Assembly: GCA_036873135.1 (NCBI GenBank)
Contig: JAPTYO010000008.1
Span: forward strand, 31,708,761 to 31,772,760
DNA: 64,000 nucleotides
Direction: 5' to 3'
DNA from: Clarkia xantiana subsp. parviflora
Taxonomy: Eukaryota > Streptophyta > Magnoliopsida > Myrtales > Onagraceae
A program made the translations under genes and the position numbers. The notes under the pieces are model-generated. The model was not told where the DNA came from. It did not search any database and saw nothing but the letters and a program-made list of their open reading frames with translations. Below, piece after piece: positions 20,401 through 30,799 of this stretch. How positions within the stretch are numbered: position 1 is the first letter of the stretch; each line of letters begins with the position of its first letter.

Positions 20401-21421
20401 TGAAGGAGCACGGTCAATAAGCCGAAAGGTCTACAACCTAGGATACTATTGGCCATCAATGAGCAAAGAAGTAGCAGACTTGGTACAAAAATGTGATCAC
20501 TGCCAAAGGTACTCCAGAAATATAACAGCCCCACCAGCAAAGCTAAGCTCCATCTCAGGAGCCTGGCCTTTCGCGCAATGGGGGATTGATTTGATAGGCC
20601 CCCTACCAAAAACAAAAGGTCAGAAGACTTGCATAATTGTTGCAATAGACTACTTCTCCAAGTGGATAGAAGCAAAGGCAATGGGGAAGACAACAGACGA
20701 CCAAGTCGTCAATTTCATCCAATCTCACATTGTCTCGAGGTACGGGGTGCCAAGAGCAATAATAAGTGACAATGGCCCACAATTCAAGAGCAAGAAATTG
20801 CAGTGGTATTGCGAAAGACTGAATATAGACCACCGTTTCGCATCAGTAAAGCACCCTCAGACAAACGGACAGGTAGAATCGGCAAACAAGATAGTGCTAG
20901 ATGGCCTAAAGAAACGACTCCACGCCACCAAGGGAAGTTGGGTAGATGAGCTGGAAAATGTTCTATGGGCAATGCGGACAACACCAAAGATATCCACAGG
21001 AGAAACGCCATTTGGCCTAGTGTACGGAACTGAAGCGGTGGCACCAGCAGAAATAGCTGTACAATCACTGAGGACCAAGTACTTTGAGGAGCATGAGAAC
21101 AACAAAGCAAGACTTTTAGATTTAGACATGGTGGAGGATAAAAGGTGGAATTCAGAAGAAGCACAGACACGAATGCGCCTTGTCTCAGCAAGATACTACA
21201 ACCGCCAAGTCAAGGAGAGACAATTCCACGTAGGAGAACTGGTACTAAGAAGGAATGAGTTCTCACACTTAGACCAAGTCAGAAAATTATCTCCGAAGTG
21301 GGAAGGACCATACAAGATAGCGTCAGTTCCCTACGTAAACGCGTACCGCCTCGAAGATGGGGAGGGGTATATCTCCACAAACACCTTCAGTGGAGAGCAC
21401 CTAAAGAAGTACTACGTATAA
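17496..21421 (+). pseudogene. pol: GypB protease-RT-RNase H-aRNase H-integrase polyprotein, two lesions
   Basis: Encodes the enzymes for reverse transcription and integration. The ATG lies 52 nt after the LTR and starts in the gag-protease linker (VIHGGYGAGG matches VIHGGFAAEG of GypE), so gag is absent. Order: aspartic protease (ILIDSGSSSN, about 17730); reverse transcriptase (MSFMDAYSGY, catalytic AYVDDM near 18835); RNase H (SKTLAKYEINY to KGQALADF); second RNase H of Tat type (HTDGSSNGGG, NNEAEYEAL, CDSQLVV, EADALS); integrase with HHCC finger (H...H...CDHC) and DD35E residues in GIDLIGP, SDNGPQ and VESANK. It ends with GEHLKKYYV and no chromodomain. Lesions: one C missing near 18170 (GCCCC versus GCCCCC in GypC) shifts the frame, and TAG at 20240-20242 replaces the lysine AAG of GypC. 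Confidence 0.95.
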
Positions 21422-21718
21422 GAAGAAAGCACAAACAAAAGACCATATCCTTAGTTTCATATTTCACATTTTGCATGTTTCAGCTTTACAAGCTTTTCAA
21501 AAAACAACTTTAGAGAAGGAGAACTCACGAAGTTACTCCAACTCTACAACTATCTTTGATTCCTACAAAGGATGTCTTGGTGCACCAAGGCATCCCAAGT
21601 GTACAAAAACATGAATGCTCCTAAGGGAGTAGAAGTTACTCAAAAGTATTTTCCAGTGAATGTAGTGGTATAATCACGAAGTTATCCTTACACAGATATG
21701 ACTTCAAGTCAATGACAG
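21422..21718 (+). other. GypB spacer between pol and hairpin array
   Basis: About 300 bases without a gene. They resemble GypC 53693-53986 (for example GAAGGAGAACTCA, ACTCTACAACTATCTTTGATT and CAGATATGACTTC), so the spacer is a conserved part of the element. Confidence 0.7.
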
Positions 21719-22345
21719 GTTCGACGCCCCCAAGAGCGTATCTTGAGAGTAGTTTTCATACTACGACATTCGACGCCCCCAAGAGCGTATCTTGAGAGTA
21801 GTGTTCATACTACGACCTTTGACGCCCCCAAGAGCGTATCTTGAGAGTAGTTATTACACTACGAATTCGACGCACCAAGAGCGTATCTTGAGAGTGGTTT
21901 CCAAAAACTACGAACTTCGACGCCCCCAGGAGCGTATCTTGAGAGTAGTGTTCATACTACGACCTTCGACGCCCCCAAGAGCGTATCTTGAGAGTAGTTA
22001 TTACACTACGAATTCGACGCACCAAGAGCGTATCTTGAGAGTGGTTTCCAAAAACTACGAATTCGACGCCCCCAGGAGCGTATCTTGAGGTAGATTTGCA
22101 ACCTACCAGATTCGACGCCCCCAAGAGCGTATCTTGAGGTAGAAAAAACACTACCAGTTCGACGCCCCCAAGAGCGTATCTTGAGGTAGATTTCAAACTA
22201 CCAGTTCGACGCCCACTAGGAGCGTATCTTTGGTCTAACCTGAGCCCTCCGGGAGCCTATCCTGTGAAACGTTAAGTGCCATCCGAGAGCCTGTCTCGTG
22301 AACAGTTTTCGACGCCCACCAAGAGCGTATCTTTGGTCTAACAGT
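21719..22345. repeat. GypB hairpin tandem-repeat array
   Basis: About eight units of the GypA-type 49-52-bp repeat, three GGTAG...CTACC units and terminal units with CGGGA-GCCTA-TCCTG, CGAGA-GCCTG-TCTCG and CCAAGAGCGTATCTTTGG. Arms of the first hairpin vary while the central five bases GCGTA or GCCTA/GCCTG change little. The array ends pol-side transcription territory and is followed by the antisense gene. Confidence 0.92.
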
Positions 22346-22727
22346 ACAACATATACCGTGTAAGGGGTATCAGAAGAGATTATCACACCATGCTCAGAAG
22401 GATACCATGAGAAAGAAATTTCTAAGTAAAGTAATGTGAAGAACAAGTAATGTTTTCTCCTTTACGAAATGACAGGTATGACATGAAGGAAAGCACGAAA
22501 GAAAGATAAACAAAGGAAACACACCAAGGGAAGGGTCCATAACCAAAGAGCCATACATAAGGCATAGGGAGACATCATGAGAAGAGATATAAGCACACGG
22601 CCATGTATACAACGAGCAGAGACAAGTATATCAGACAAAGATGGCAACACTAAGAAAGGTGGAGTTTTAAACTCTAAAGACAACCAAAACTCACAAACAC
22701 ACGAGACTACCACAAGAAATAGAGGTA
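22346..22727. other. GypB spacer between array and antisense gene
   Basis: No gene seen. The first part matches GypA and GypC after their arrays. It presumably holds the 3' untranslated region and polyadenylation signals of the antisense gene. Confidence 0.55.
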
Positions 22728-23787
22728 CTATCCCCTCATCTTCGCAATATGCTTAATAGCAAAGTCTGACAAATCACCAAGTCGAGAGAAAGGAAAGTCA
22801 GGAGCAATCATGTGAATACGCTCAACAATCTCCTTCAAGGAAATACGTTTCGCCACAGAACAGCGAACGTCGATAGCAGCCTGATAAGCGGAGGAGGCCA
22901 TATACTCAGCAATGGCACACTCCTTCGCCTCCATACGAAACATTTCCTCCAGAGAGATTAACTCAGCAGCCCGGAGTGCCTCATCACGATAAGACCTTTG
23001 TCTCAACGCCTCAACCTCTTCATTAAGAAGAGCAATGCGACCCTCCAAGTCTCGGCACCGCAAATCGGTGATGCGACTATGCTCCAAACAGCTAATAAGA
23101 CTGGATTTAAGGGAGACACAAATGTCCTCGTACACCTTCCTCTCCTCAGCAAGATCAATAGCAAGGGTGGATAAATTAACAAGGTCGGCCATACCCTACA
23201 ACAAAAACAAAAGATGAGACGGATAACACACGGAGAAGAAATATGCTAAAGGATAAAACGGTTACATTACAGGAGCATAGCGAGCCAACACATCACGAGC
23301 CAACTCATATGTTGCCTCTGACCCTTTGGACAGGGACACACGATCGGCAGGAGGAACAGCAGACTGCAGAACACGAACTCCAACCTCAGGAGTTTGCAAA
23401 GAAGATTGGTTGTCAAAACGAGCCCCACGCCCATAATAAGGCGCCCACTCAGACCCAACAATTCCATCAACAGGTGGACGAGACAGCTCCTTACGACTCA
23501 GACGCGGAAGACGAAGTCTACCTATAACAAAGCACAGAGTAAATACCAATGTACACTAAGGAAACTCAGAGGCTCAAGGACTCACCAAACAAGGAAGAAG
23601 GAAAGGATGGCTCCCGGACCTTCGATTGGGGGGCATCAATATAGAAAGAAGATGGCACCCTAACGTCACCACCCTTACCTCCAGTTAGAGAACACCTCCC
23701 CGCACCATAGAAAACCGATCTTTTTGCAATCGAAGGTCCGGTCCCAGAATTAACTACTCCCACACGTACTGGCCTCTTACTCCTCAT
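22728..23787 (-). CDS. GypB antisense three-exon gene, 306 aa (hypothetical)
   Basis: Minus-strand exons 23787-23586, 23521-23271 and 23195-22728 with introns 23585-23522 (64 nt, GTGAGT...TTATAG) and 23270-23196 (75 nt, GTAATG...TTGTAG). Joined, they give one open frame: basic start MRSKRPVRVGV; middle with GRLRLPRLSRKELSRPPVDG; C-terminal 155 residues that look coiled-coil (ITDLRCRDLEGRIALLNEEV, then heptad-like leucines) ending FPFSRLGDLSDFAIKHIAKM. GypC has the same three exons with identical second and third exon lengths (251 and 468 nt), the same phases and conserved protein. Antisense genes downstream of pol are known in the Tat lineage (Grande, Ogre); this product's function is not known to me. 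A basic N-terminus plus coiled coil would suit nuclear binding and self-association, which is inference. Confidence 0.78.
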
Positions 23788-23803
23788 CGATCACCGGAGA
23801 GTT

Positions 23804-24316
23804 CTGCTGATCGAAAAAACACAGGCTTAGCCTAAAGAAAACAGAAAGCGGACAGTGGACAAGAGATACAAACTCATTCCCCTAAAAAGATGGACACAAG
23901 GTCAAAAGACAAGAATAGAAAGACGACAAGAAAGACCCCACCAGCCAACAGCCAGAGGCAGGGGGGCAGGGGGAGATAGTAATAACCCCCAGCATAAGGA
24001 GACCCCACCAGCCAACAGGCAGAGGCAGGGGGCAGGGGGAGATAGTAATAACCCCCAGCATATAAGGAGAGAGACACCACTGGCCAACTAGCAGAGACAG
24101 GGGGCAAAAGGAGATAATCATAATCCCAATAGGGAGGACTTCGCCCGCCAGTAAGCGGAAACATGAAGGTAAAAAGATGAAAAATGACGAACCAAATAGG
24201 ACTACATTACCAGGAAGACATACAAATCAAAAACGAGACAAGTAAGGAAACGATTGAAGGAGAAGCAGAATTAAGTCCCTCAAGAGCAATGCTTACATAA
24301 GAGAAGAAACACGTAC
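23804..24316 (-). other. Predicted 5' untranslated-region intron of the GypB antisense gene
   Basis: On the minus strand, donor GAG|GTACGT (24316) and acceptor GATCAGCAG (23804) bracket 513 nt just before the coding start. GypC has the same donor and acceptor words at 56639 and 56007. The minisatellite at 23936-24135 falls inside. It is inferred from conserved splice words only. Confidence 0.5.
23936..24135. repeat. GypB 60-65-bp minisatellite
   Basis: About three copies of CCCCACCAGCCAACAGGCAG followed by AGGCAGGGGGCAGGGGGAG and ATAGTAATAACCCCCAGCAT. It opens apparent leucine/proline/glycine-rich frames on the minus strand, judged artefacts. GypC carries about five and a half copies at the same place. 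Confidence 0.85.
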
Positions 24317-24418
24317 CTCAACACAACATCCGCCCCGAGAAGTAAGTCTGACTGGAAATTCCACCGTCAAAAAGAAAAGAAGGGAAAAGAACAACGAGAA
24401 TGAGGTAATCACTTGCCC

Positions 24419-24425
24419 TTTTATA
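24419..24425 (-). promoter_or_regulatory. TATA box of the GypB antisense gene
   Basis: TTTTATA on the plus strand (TATAAAA on the minus strand) with a GC-rich GGGCAAG downstream. GypC has the same signal at 56749-56755 with similar flanks (GGTAATCACTT...). It lies about 630 bp upstream of the ATG. An antisense promoter is inferred. Confidence 0.6.
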
Positions 24426-24967
24426 GCACAAAGGATTAGGGTTTTTCTAAAGTCGCTAAATCAACACCGTTGAATTTTAGAGAAGAAAATTTCAAGAGAC
24501 AAGATTCAAAAACTAGTTCCCGTTAACCATGGCTAAACTCATACTCACCATAGTTAACATCCCCTAAGGCTTATTTCCTAATATTCCATACTTAGAAAAA
24601 AAATTTGGCCAAAATTAAATTTTTCCTCACTTAGATAGAATCCCGGCACGAAATTGAAGCATAAGTTATTTAGTTGCATTCGTATCACACCCCTGTGCAA
24701 GTGTGTATTTTTTGAGTATGCACCTGTAGCAAAGATAAGTTTATTACTCCTACCGCAGACGGACGCGTGCCTAGGCACACGTCCGTGCTACTCTAACGTT
24801 TACAATTCCTCTATCTCATAAGGCAGGGGGCAGAGTCAGAGGCACGCATCTAAGGGTAAGCGAGCATTCAGACAAGAAGGTAAAATCCCGGTTTCAAATT
24901 GCGCGTGTCATACCATCCTAAAATAGAGTCAATCAAGGGTTAGGCCATTGGTTGACTCGGGGGCATG
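24426..24967 (+). other. GypB pre-LTR region and polypurine tract
   Basis: Non-coding; conserved with GypA 10020-10407 and GypC 56880-57303. It ends with GTTGACTCGGGGGCATG (24951-24967), the polypurine tract region. Confidence 0.75.
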
Positions 24968-25855
24968 TGATGGATATACGCCCAATTTGAACCCGTTGAC
25001 TTCCAAACCGTTGTATTTTTATCGTCCCATTAACGTTTGTAAATCGAAACTTCAACCCGAACACTTCGCGAACATGTCAACGGCTCGGACGAGGCCGGAG
25101 CGCTCGTCCGGCCGAGGCAAACTCACCTAGGTGAGGTTGGGTGGCCACACCCGACCTCCCCTAGGAGAGATCGGGTCAGCCAATCTAATTAATTCAATCC
25201 GATCTCTCCTAGGGGAGATCGGGTGGACCAACCCGATCTCTCCTAGGAGAGATCGGGTCGGCCAACCCGATCTCTCCTAGGAGGGATGGGGTTGGCCAAC
25301 CCCATCCTCCCTAGGAGGGGTTGGGTGCCCTCACCCAACCCCTACCCTTAGGGGTCGGATTTCTCCTCCCCCCCCAAGGGCCCCGGCACCATTTTCGGAC
25401 TCCCACACCCGGTTCACGTCGCCTACCTTCTCCGTATCCTAAGGTCTTAATTGTACACTTAAAGGTTAATTAATTGTGTTTAAAGGTTAACGATGTCATT
25501 AAGCCACCTTAATGACACCGTTGCCTATAAATACCCCACCTTCACAACTCATTTGATCATCTTGGCAATTTGGATTATTTTGCTCTGACATCTCTCTAGT
25601 TTATCTCTCTAAGAAGAATACTGACTTAGGCATCGGAGAGGGTTCACCAGGCACCACCCCCCCCCCCCCCCCCCTCCGTGTCTGGTACTGCTGCCCTTCT
25701 GCAGGGTAGAAGGAGAGAAGAAGCAAAGGAAGGAAGGAAGGAAGGAAAGACATAGACTAAGACAGGGCAACCCAGGAATACCGGATCACGCACATCCCCA
25801 GTAAGGAGTGAGATCAAAGCCGACCACCCGTTGACCTAGATCTCATAACCTAACA
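24968..25855 (+). repeat. GypB 3' LTR
   Basis: 888 bp, partner of 16589-17444. It carries an extra CTAATTAATTCAATC-type insertion in the hairpin array near 25184 and a longer cytosine run (about 25659-25674). TATA at 25526-25533. It is followed by the duplication GGGAT. Confidence 0.95.
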
Positions 25856-25860
25856 GGGAT

Positions 25861-26468
25861 AGACCGGGCGGTGACCCAGAATCCCTCTCCGATGCTTAAA
25901 TGAGTATCTCGTATGACTGGCAAGTAATAAACTCAGAGTGTATTCAACTCAACGTAAGTCTTTCTGAGGTGATCTCCTGCCCTTTTATAGGCAAAGAGAT
26001 GCCTCAGGTACCTGGCGAACCGTTAGGGGTGGTTAGCCTGTATCCCGCATATCTCGGACGTGATCTCGCGTATCTTAGCCATGCCCCGCGTATCTCGGCC
26101 ACGCTCCGTGTATCTTAACCACGTTCCGCGTACCTCGGCCACGCCCCGCATATCTTGGCTTTATCCTCTGATAACGAGTCCCGACTCCCGTCGGGGACTC
26201 CAGAGTTATCTCGTTGTGTCACCGCTCGGGGGCCCTCGTCATCGTGACAGGGCCAATCATTCTCAGGGATTCATCATCGGGGCCTACTTAAAGGCTTCTT
26301 ATCGGGAGCTTCCAGCTCCACTGTCGGAACCGACTCTGTCGGGACCTTGCCTCGTCGGGACCCCCTTCGTCGGGACCCTTCTCCTAGGTCATCTTGACCT
26401 TCGCTCTGGGCCTGGTGGGCCTGTTTGCCGTTTCCTCGCCATTAAAGGGCCTGACGGCTATAGTCGGA
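25861..26468 (-). repeat. GypD 3' LTR, larger part
   Basis: Continuation of the LTR begun at 16507-16588, interrupted by GypB. It matches 30143-30754. It stops at CTATAGTCGGA and lacks the final CCCATCA because of the GypD deletion. Minus-strand TATA at 25983-25989. Confidence 0.9.
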
Positions 26469-29400
26469 TGTGGCAAAGAGGTACTTCTCAACGGCGGGGT
26501 AGTTCATTTCAGATCTGGCAAATGCCTTGCTTACATAATAGACGGGGACTTGATTACCCTCGACAATCTTTACTAACACAGAGCTAATTGCAAATTCAGA
26601 AACAGCCAAATAAAGGAAGAGCGGCTCGCCTGGAACCGGTTTTGCCAGCGGCGGGAGTGTGCGAAGGTGCTGCTTGAGTGCTTGGAACGCTTCTTCACAT
26701 TTGGCGGTCCATTCGAATTTTTTGTTGGCCCTCAAGACTTCAAAAAACGACATTGATCGGTCGCTGGCTTTGGACAAGAAGCGGTTCATTGCAGCTAGTC
26801 GGCCATTCAGTACTTGCACCTCCCGATGGTTTATCGGGGACTGCATCTCCTCGATTGCCCTCAGCTTCTCAGGATTCACTTCAATTCCTCTTTGACTCAC
26901 CATGAAGCCCAGGAATTTCCCTGAGTGGACTCCGAAGGCGCATTTCGTCGGGTTCAAACGAACTTGATGGAGCCTCATCCGCTCAAACGCCATGGTAAGG
27001 TTGTGCACGTGATCCTCGGCTTGTCGGGACTTCACCAACATATCATCCACGTAAGCTTCCATGGTTTCTCCCAGCATATCTCCAAACAGTTTGTTCACCA
27101 TCCGCTGGTAGGTTGCCCCGACATTGATCAACCCGAAAGGCATGACATCGTAGTGATAGATGTCACTGTCTGCGTAGAACGCTGTGTGGGGGGCGTCTTC
27201 CTTAGCCATCTTGATCTGGTTGTAGCCCGAATATGCATCCATGAAACTTAGCAGCTCATGTCCCGATGTGGCATCCACCAGCTGGTCGATCCTCGGGAGT
27301 GGATAGCAGTCCTTTGGGCAAGCCTTGTTCAGGTCGCGGAAGTCCACGCACATTCGCCATTTTCCGTTGGTCTTCTTCACCAGCACTGGGTTGGCCACCC
27401 AAGTCTGGAATCGGAGCTCCTTAATGAACCCAGCATCGAGCAACCTGCCCACCTCCTGCTGAATCGCGATCTTCTTATCCGTGCCCATCAGACGCCTTTT
27501 CTGTGTGATAGGCTTGATCGCGGGGTCTATCTTCAGCTCGTGCACGATCACATCGGGGCTAATTCCCGGCATATCGCTGGGGGACCAGGCAAACAGCTCC
27601 TTGAACTCCTTCAACAACTCCACCAATTTTTGGGCTGTCTCTTCAGTTAGAGCAGACCCGATTTTCACCTTCCTCTGGGGTCCATCGATCTCGACTTCTT
27701 TCAGATCTTCTACGGGGGCGGGACGCCCAAACTCTTCTCTGGGATCTGTGTCTGTCTGGAGGACAGTCATAGCCTCTCGCCTCCTCCTCCGGGTGGCATT
27801 GACATAGCATTTTCGGGAAGCCACCTGGTCGCTTTTGACCTCTCCGACTCCGTGGTCGGTCGGGAACTTCATCTTTTGGTGCACAGTCGAGGCAACCGCC
27901 ATCAGGGGATTGATGGTGGTTCTCCCGATAATTGCATTGTAGGTCCCTGCGGAATCAACCACGACAAAATCCACGTTCCTCCTTTCTGATTTCCACCCGC
28001 TACCAAACTCCACTGGTAAGGTGATTACCCCTAGCGGGTAGGAGGTTGAGCCAGAGAACCCGACCATCGGGAAGTTTGCCTCCTTTAGATCTTTCTTCGT
28101 CTTCCCCATAGCCTCCAGCGCGTCCATGAATAGGATGTCGGAGGAGCTTCCCCCGTCGATTAGAATTTTCTTTATTTCGAACCCGTCTACATCCAAGGTT
28201 ACCACCAAGGCATCGTCATGCGGAGTCTCCACGCCTATGAGGTCCTCCGACGAGAAGGAGATCACCATCTCTTCTTTCAAGGTCCAGGATCGGGACCTCT
28301 TACCCAACACCACTGCTGTAGGGATTCTAGAGGCATAAACTTCTCGGGCGGATGAGGTATCACCTTCAGCAGCAAACCCTCCATGAATCACGTTGATAGT
28401 GCCCCGTCTCTCCTTGCGAGCACCGGATGACTCTGGATCGGTTCTTTTCTTTTTTGGGGACCGATCGCGGGATCGGGAACGGGACCGTGATCGGGACCGA
28501 GAGCGGGATCGGCACCGCTTATCCCCGACAAATTCCTTAAGCTTCCCCTTCTGGATCAGCTTTTCAATCTCCTTCTTCAGCTCCCGACAGTGATTGGTGT
28601 CGTGGCCATTTGCGCGGTGAAATCGACAATAGCGATCTGTGCGGGACCCCAGGAATTCTCCATCTTTCTTCGGGGGGTATCTGGAGATACCTTGTCGTTC
28701 CATGACTGTCAGCACTTCCGCCATGGAGCAGTTGAGAGAATGTCAAAATCCTCTCGCTTATCCTTCCTTGAAGAGCGTCTGTCGTCCCTCCGATCCGGAT
28801 GACCTCGATTCTTGCCACTGTCGGGTTTACCCTTTGACTTACGATCGTCGAAAGGTTTACTTGACTGCTTCCCCTTGTTCGACTTTGGGGGTTCCAGTTC
28901 TCCCGCGGCTATCTTTGACTCCTGGACATCGATCTGCCGCTTCACCCTCTTCTGTAATGCCTCCATATTCCACACAGCTTTCTCAGCCACGCTGTGCATC
29001 ATGTCGGAGCCATAGGGAGCTGTCAGGTTCCGAATGAAGGTACGGATGGTTTCGCCCTCAGAGATTTCTTCATCTATCTCTGCTACGCTAGCTGTGTACC
29101 GCTGGTAATAATGAGCCAGCGATTCGTCGGGCCTCTGCACCACCTGGGTCAGGGACCTCACGCTCTTTAATAGACGCCTCCGACCCTGGTACTGCTGAAT
29201 GAATCGATCGTGCATGTCTGCCCAGCAAGTGATGCATCCCGGGGGCAGACTAAAGAACCAAGTAAGGGCCCTTTCTCCCAGTGTGTTCGGGAACAACGTA
29301 CACACTATGTCTTCACTTGGGGCTCTTCCCAGACACGCCATGAGGTGCTTCTGGACGTGGCGAACTGGATCTCCTTCGCCATCATACTCCTTTATCGTGG

Positions 29401-30028
29401 GGATGCCTAGCCCAGGCGGGGCTAGGGTATCAATGAGTCGGGGGACGAAGGGATGAGTGGATCGATCCCTCAGCTCCGACACCAGCGGCTTCTGTTCTCC
29501 CATACAGATGTTCACGATCTTTACCACCTGGCCGGGAGTGATGGGACCATTCAAGGGAATGGTCCTGTGCTGTACTGGTCCTGGCCCATCAACCACGAAC
29601 CTCTCCGACTGACCGGTCGCCCTACCTCTGTCTTGGCCTCGGGGCGGGGCTTCCTGTGCGTTCCGACCCTCTGTCGGCAGGGTCGCTTCCTCCAACGGGG
29701 GCATCTCCTCCTGCCTCCTCGCAGCCTCTCTTCGATCCAAGAGAGCCTCTACAGCCGCCAGAAACATGGGCATGGCCTCTGCCACGGCCCTCGTCAAATC
29801 TGCAGCTGGGGGAGCCTCCTGCCCCCTGTTGTCCTGGTGCTGAGGGGCAACATCTTCGGGATGCGATCCATTGTGCCCTCCTGTCTGGGAGAGCTCAGCC
29901 GGGGGATGGTTCTGGTTTTCCTCTTGTTCTGGAACTGAATTCAAATTCGTTGCAGCGGGGTGACGGGAACCACCGGATTGTACCTGTCTTCTGTTCTAGC
30001 CAGCCGCCATTGATCGAGTAGAAGGCAT
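26469..30028 (-). pseudogene. gag-pol: GypD gag-pol, truncated in RNase H
   Basis: The minus-strand ATG is at 30028, with a TAG at codon 11 (29996-29998). Gag capsid core (about 29450-28900) has LTWFFSLPPGCI and DESLAHYYQRYTA, matching the retrotransposon gag family. A knuckle-like CRFHRANGHDTNHC sits near 28620-28580, then a long RS-dipeptide run (28530-28460) and PKKKR. Protease reads ILIDGGSSSD near 28150; reverse transcriptase has MSFMDAYSGY and AYVDDM (27060-27040). RNase H stops after EKYLFA where the LTR is joined. A frameshift near 28735 separates gag from the rest relative to GypE. Compared with GypE, most of the frame is intact, so decay is limited mainly to the deletion, one early stop and one frameshift. 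Confidence 0.92.
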
Positions 30029-30047
30029 ATCAGCTTTCTGTTTGATT

Positions 30048-30063
30048 CCCACAGACGGCGCCA
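30048..30063 (-). other. GypD primer binding site
   Basis: The plus strand reads CCCACAGACGGCGCCA, i.e. TGGCGCCGTCTGTGGG on the element strand, one base from the 5' LTR. It is identical to GypB and GypE. Confidence 0.8.
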
Positions 30064-30064
30064 A

Positions 30065-30761
30065 TGTTGGATCACGGTGGAACTCTGGTACGGACTTTGA
30101 CGGCAATCCTAGCTCCTTTGCTCCACGCAATCCTGCAAGAGGGGATAGACCGGGCGGTGACCCAGAATCCCTCTCCGATGCTTAAATGAGTATCTCGTAT
30201 GACTGGCAAGTAATAAACTCAGAGTGTATTCAACTCAACGTAAATCTTTCTGAGGTGATCTCCTGCCCTTTTATAGGCAAAGAGATGCCTCAAGTACCTG
30301 GCGAACCGTTAGGGGTGGTTAGCCCGTATCCCGCATATCTCGGACGTGATCTCGCGTATCTTAGCCATGCCCCGCGTATCTCGGCCACGCTCCGTGTATC
30401 TTAACCACGTTCCGCGTATCTCGGCCACGCCCCGCATATCTTGGCTTTATCCTCTGATAACGAGTCCCGACTCCCGTCGGGGACTCCAGAGTTATCTCGT
30501 TGTGTCACCGCTCGGGGCCCCTCGTCATCGTGACAGGGTCAATCATTCTCAGGGATTCATCATCGGGGCCTACTTAAAGGCTTCTTATCGGGAGCTTCCA
30601 GCTCCACTATCGGAACCGACTCCGTCGGGACCTTGCCTCGTCGGGACCCCCTTCGTCGGGACCCTTCTCCTAGGTCATCTTGACTTTCGCTCTGGGCCTG
30701 GTGGGCCTGTTTGCCGTTTCCTCGCCGTTAAAGGGCCTGACGGCTATAGTCGGACCCATCA
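30065..30761 (-). repeat. GypD 5' LTR
   Basis: A 697-bp intact LTR, TGTTGG...CCCATCA on the plus strand, followed by AATAT. It contains the 20-bp array (about 30325-30445) and a minus-strand TATA (30269-30275). Confidence 0.95.
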
Positions 30762-30799
30762 AATATCATACTTTCTTAGTTCCGATTTTTCATTGCACT

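Larger units (their letters stand above)
16589..25855 (+). mobile_element. GypB: gag-less Ty3/gypsy (Tat-type) element
   Basis: LTRs 16589-17444 and 24968-25855, flanked by GGGAT (16584-16588 and 25856-25860), inserted in the GypD 3' LTR. Order: 5' LTR, primer site, protease-to-integrase polyprotein, hairpin array, three-exon antisense gene, polypurine tract, 3' LTR. The LTR pair is nearly identical apart from a 15-base insertion near 25184, a longer cytosine run and a short duplication in the 3' copy, so the insertion looks young. Coding is spoiled by one single-base deletion and one stop. Confidence 0.95.
16507..30761 (-). mobile_element. GypD: internally deleted relative of GypE (minus), split by GypB
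   Basis: Same LTR family as GypE. Left LTR 16507-16588 plus 25861-26468, right LTR 30065-30761; duplication AATAT at 16502-16506 and 30762-30766. The interior keeps primer site, gag, protease, reverse transcriptase and the first part of RNase H. The left LTR then joins RNase H coding directly near 26468, so the last seven LTR bases (CCCATCA), the polypurine tract, antisense gene, repeat array, integrase and second RNase H are gone. Because the deletion removed an LTR edge while the target duplication is intact, it happened after insertion. Confidence 0.92.

Noticed and set aside
17496..21421. Plant pararetrovirus (caulimovirid) origin of the reverse transcriptase
   Set aside because: Integrase, LTRs, target duplications and a Tat-type second RNase H are present, and no movement protein is seen.
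23874..24164. Leucine/proline/glycine-rich minus-strand frames (also 56068-56517) as membrane proteins
   Set aside because: They arise from the minisatellite inside the predicted intron and shift frame between GypB and GypC.
28390..30021. Several plus-strand frames of 60-160 aa opposite GypD and GypE gag-pol
   Set aside because: They are mirror frames of GC-rich coding sequence; no splice or promoter structure, and the same shadows appear at both elements.
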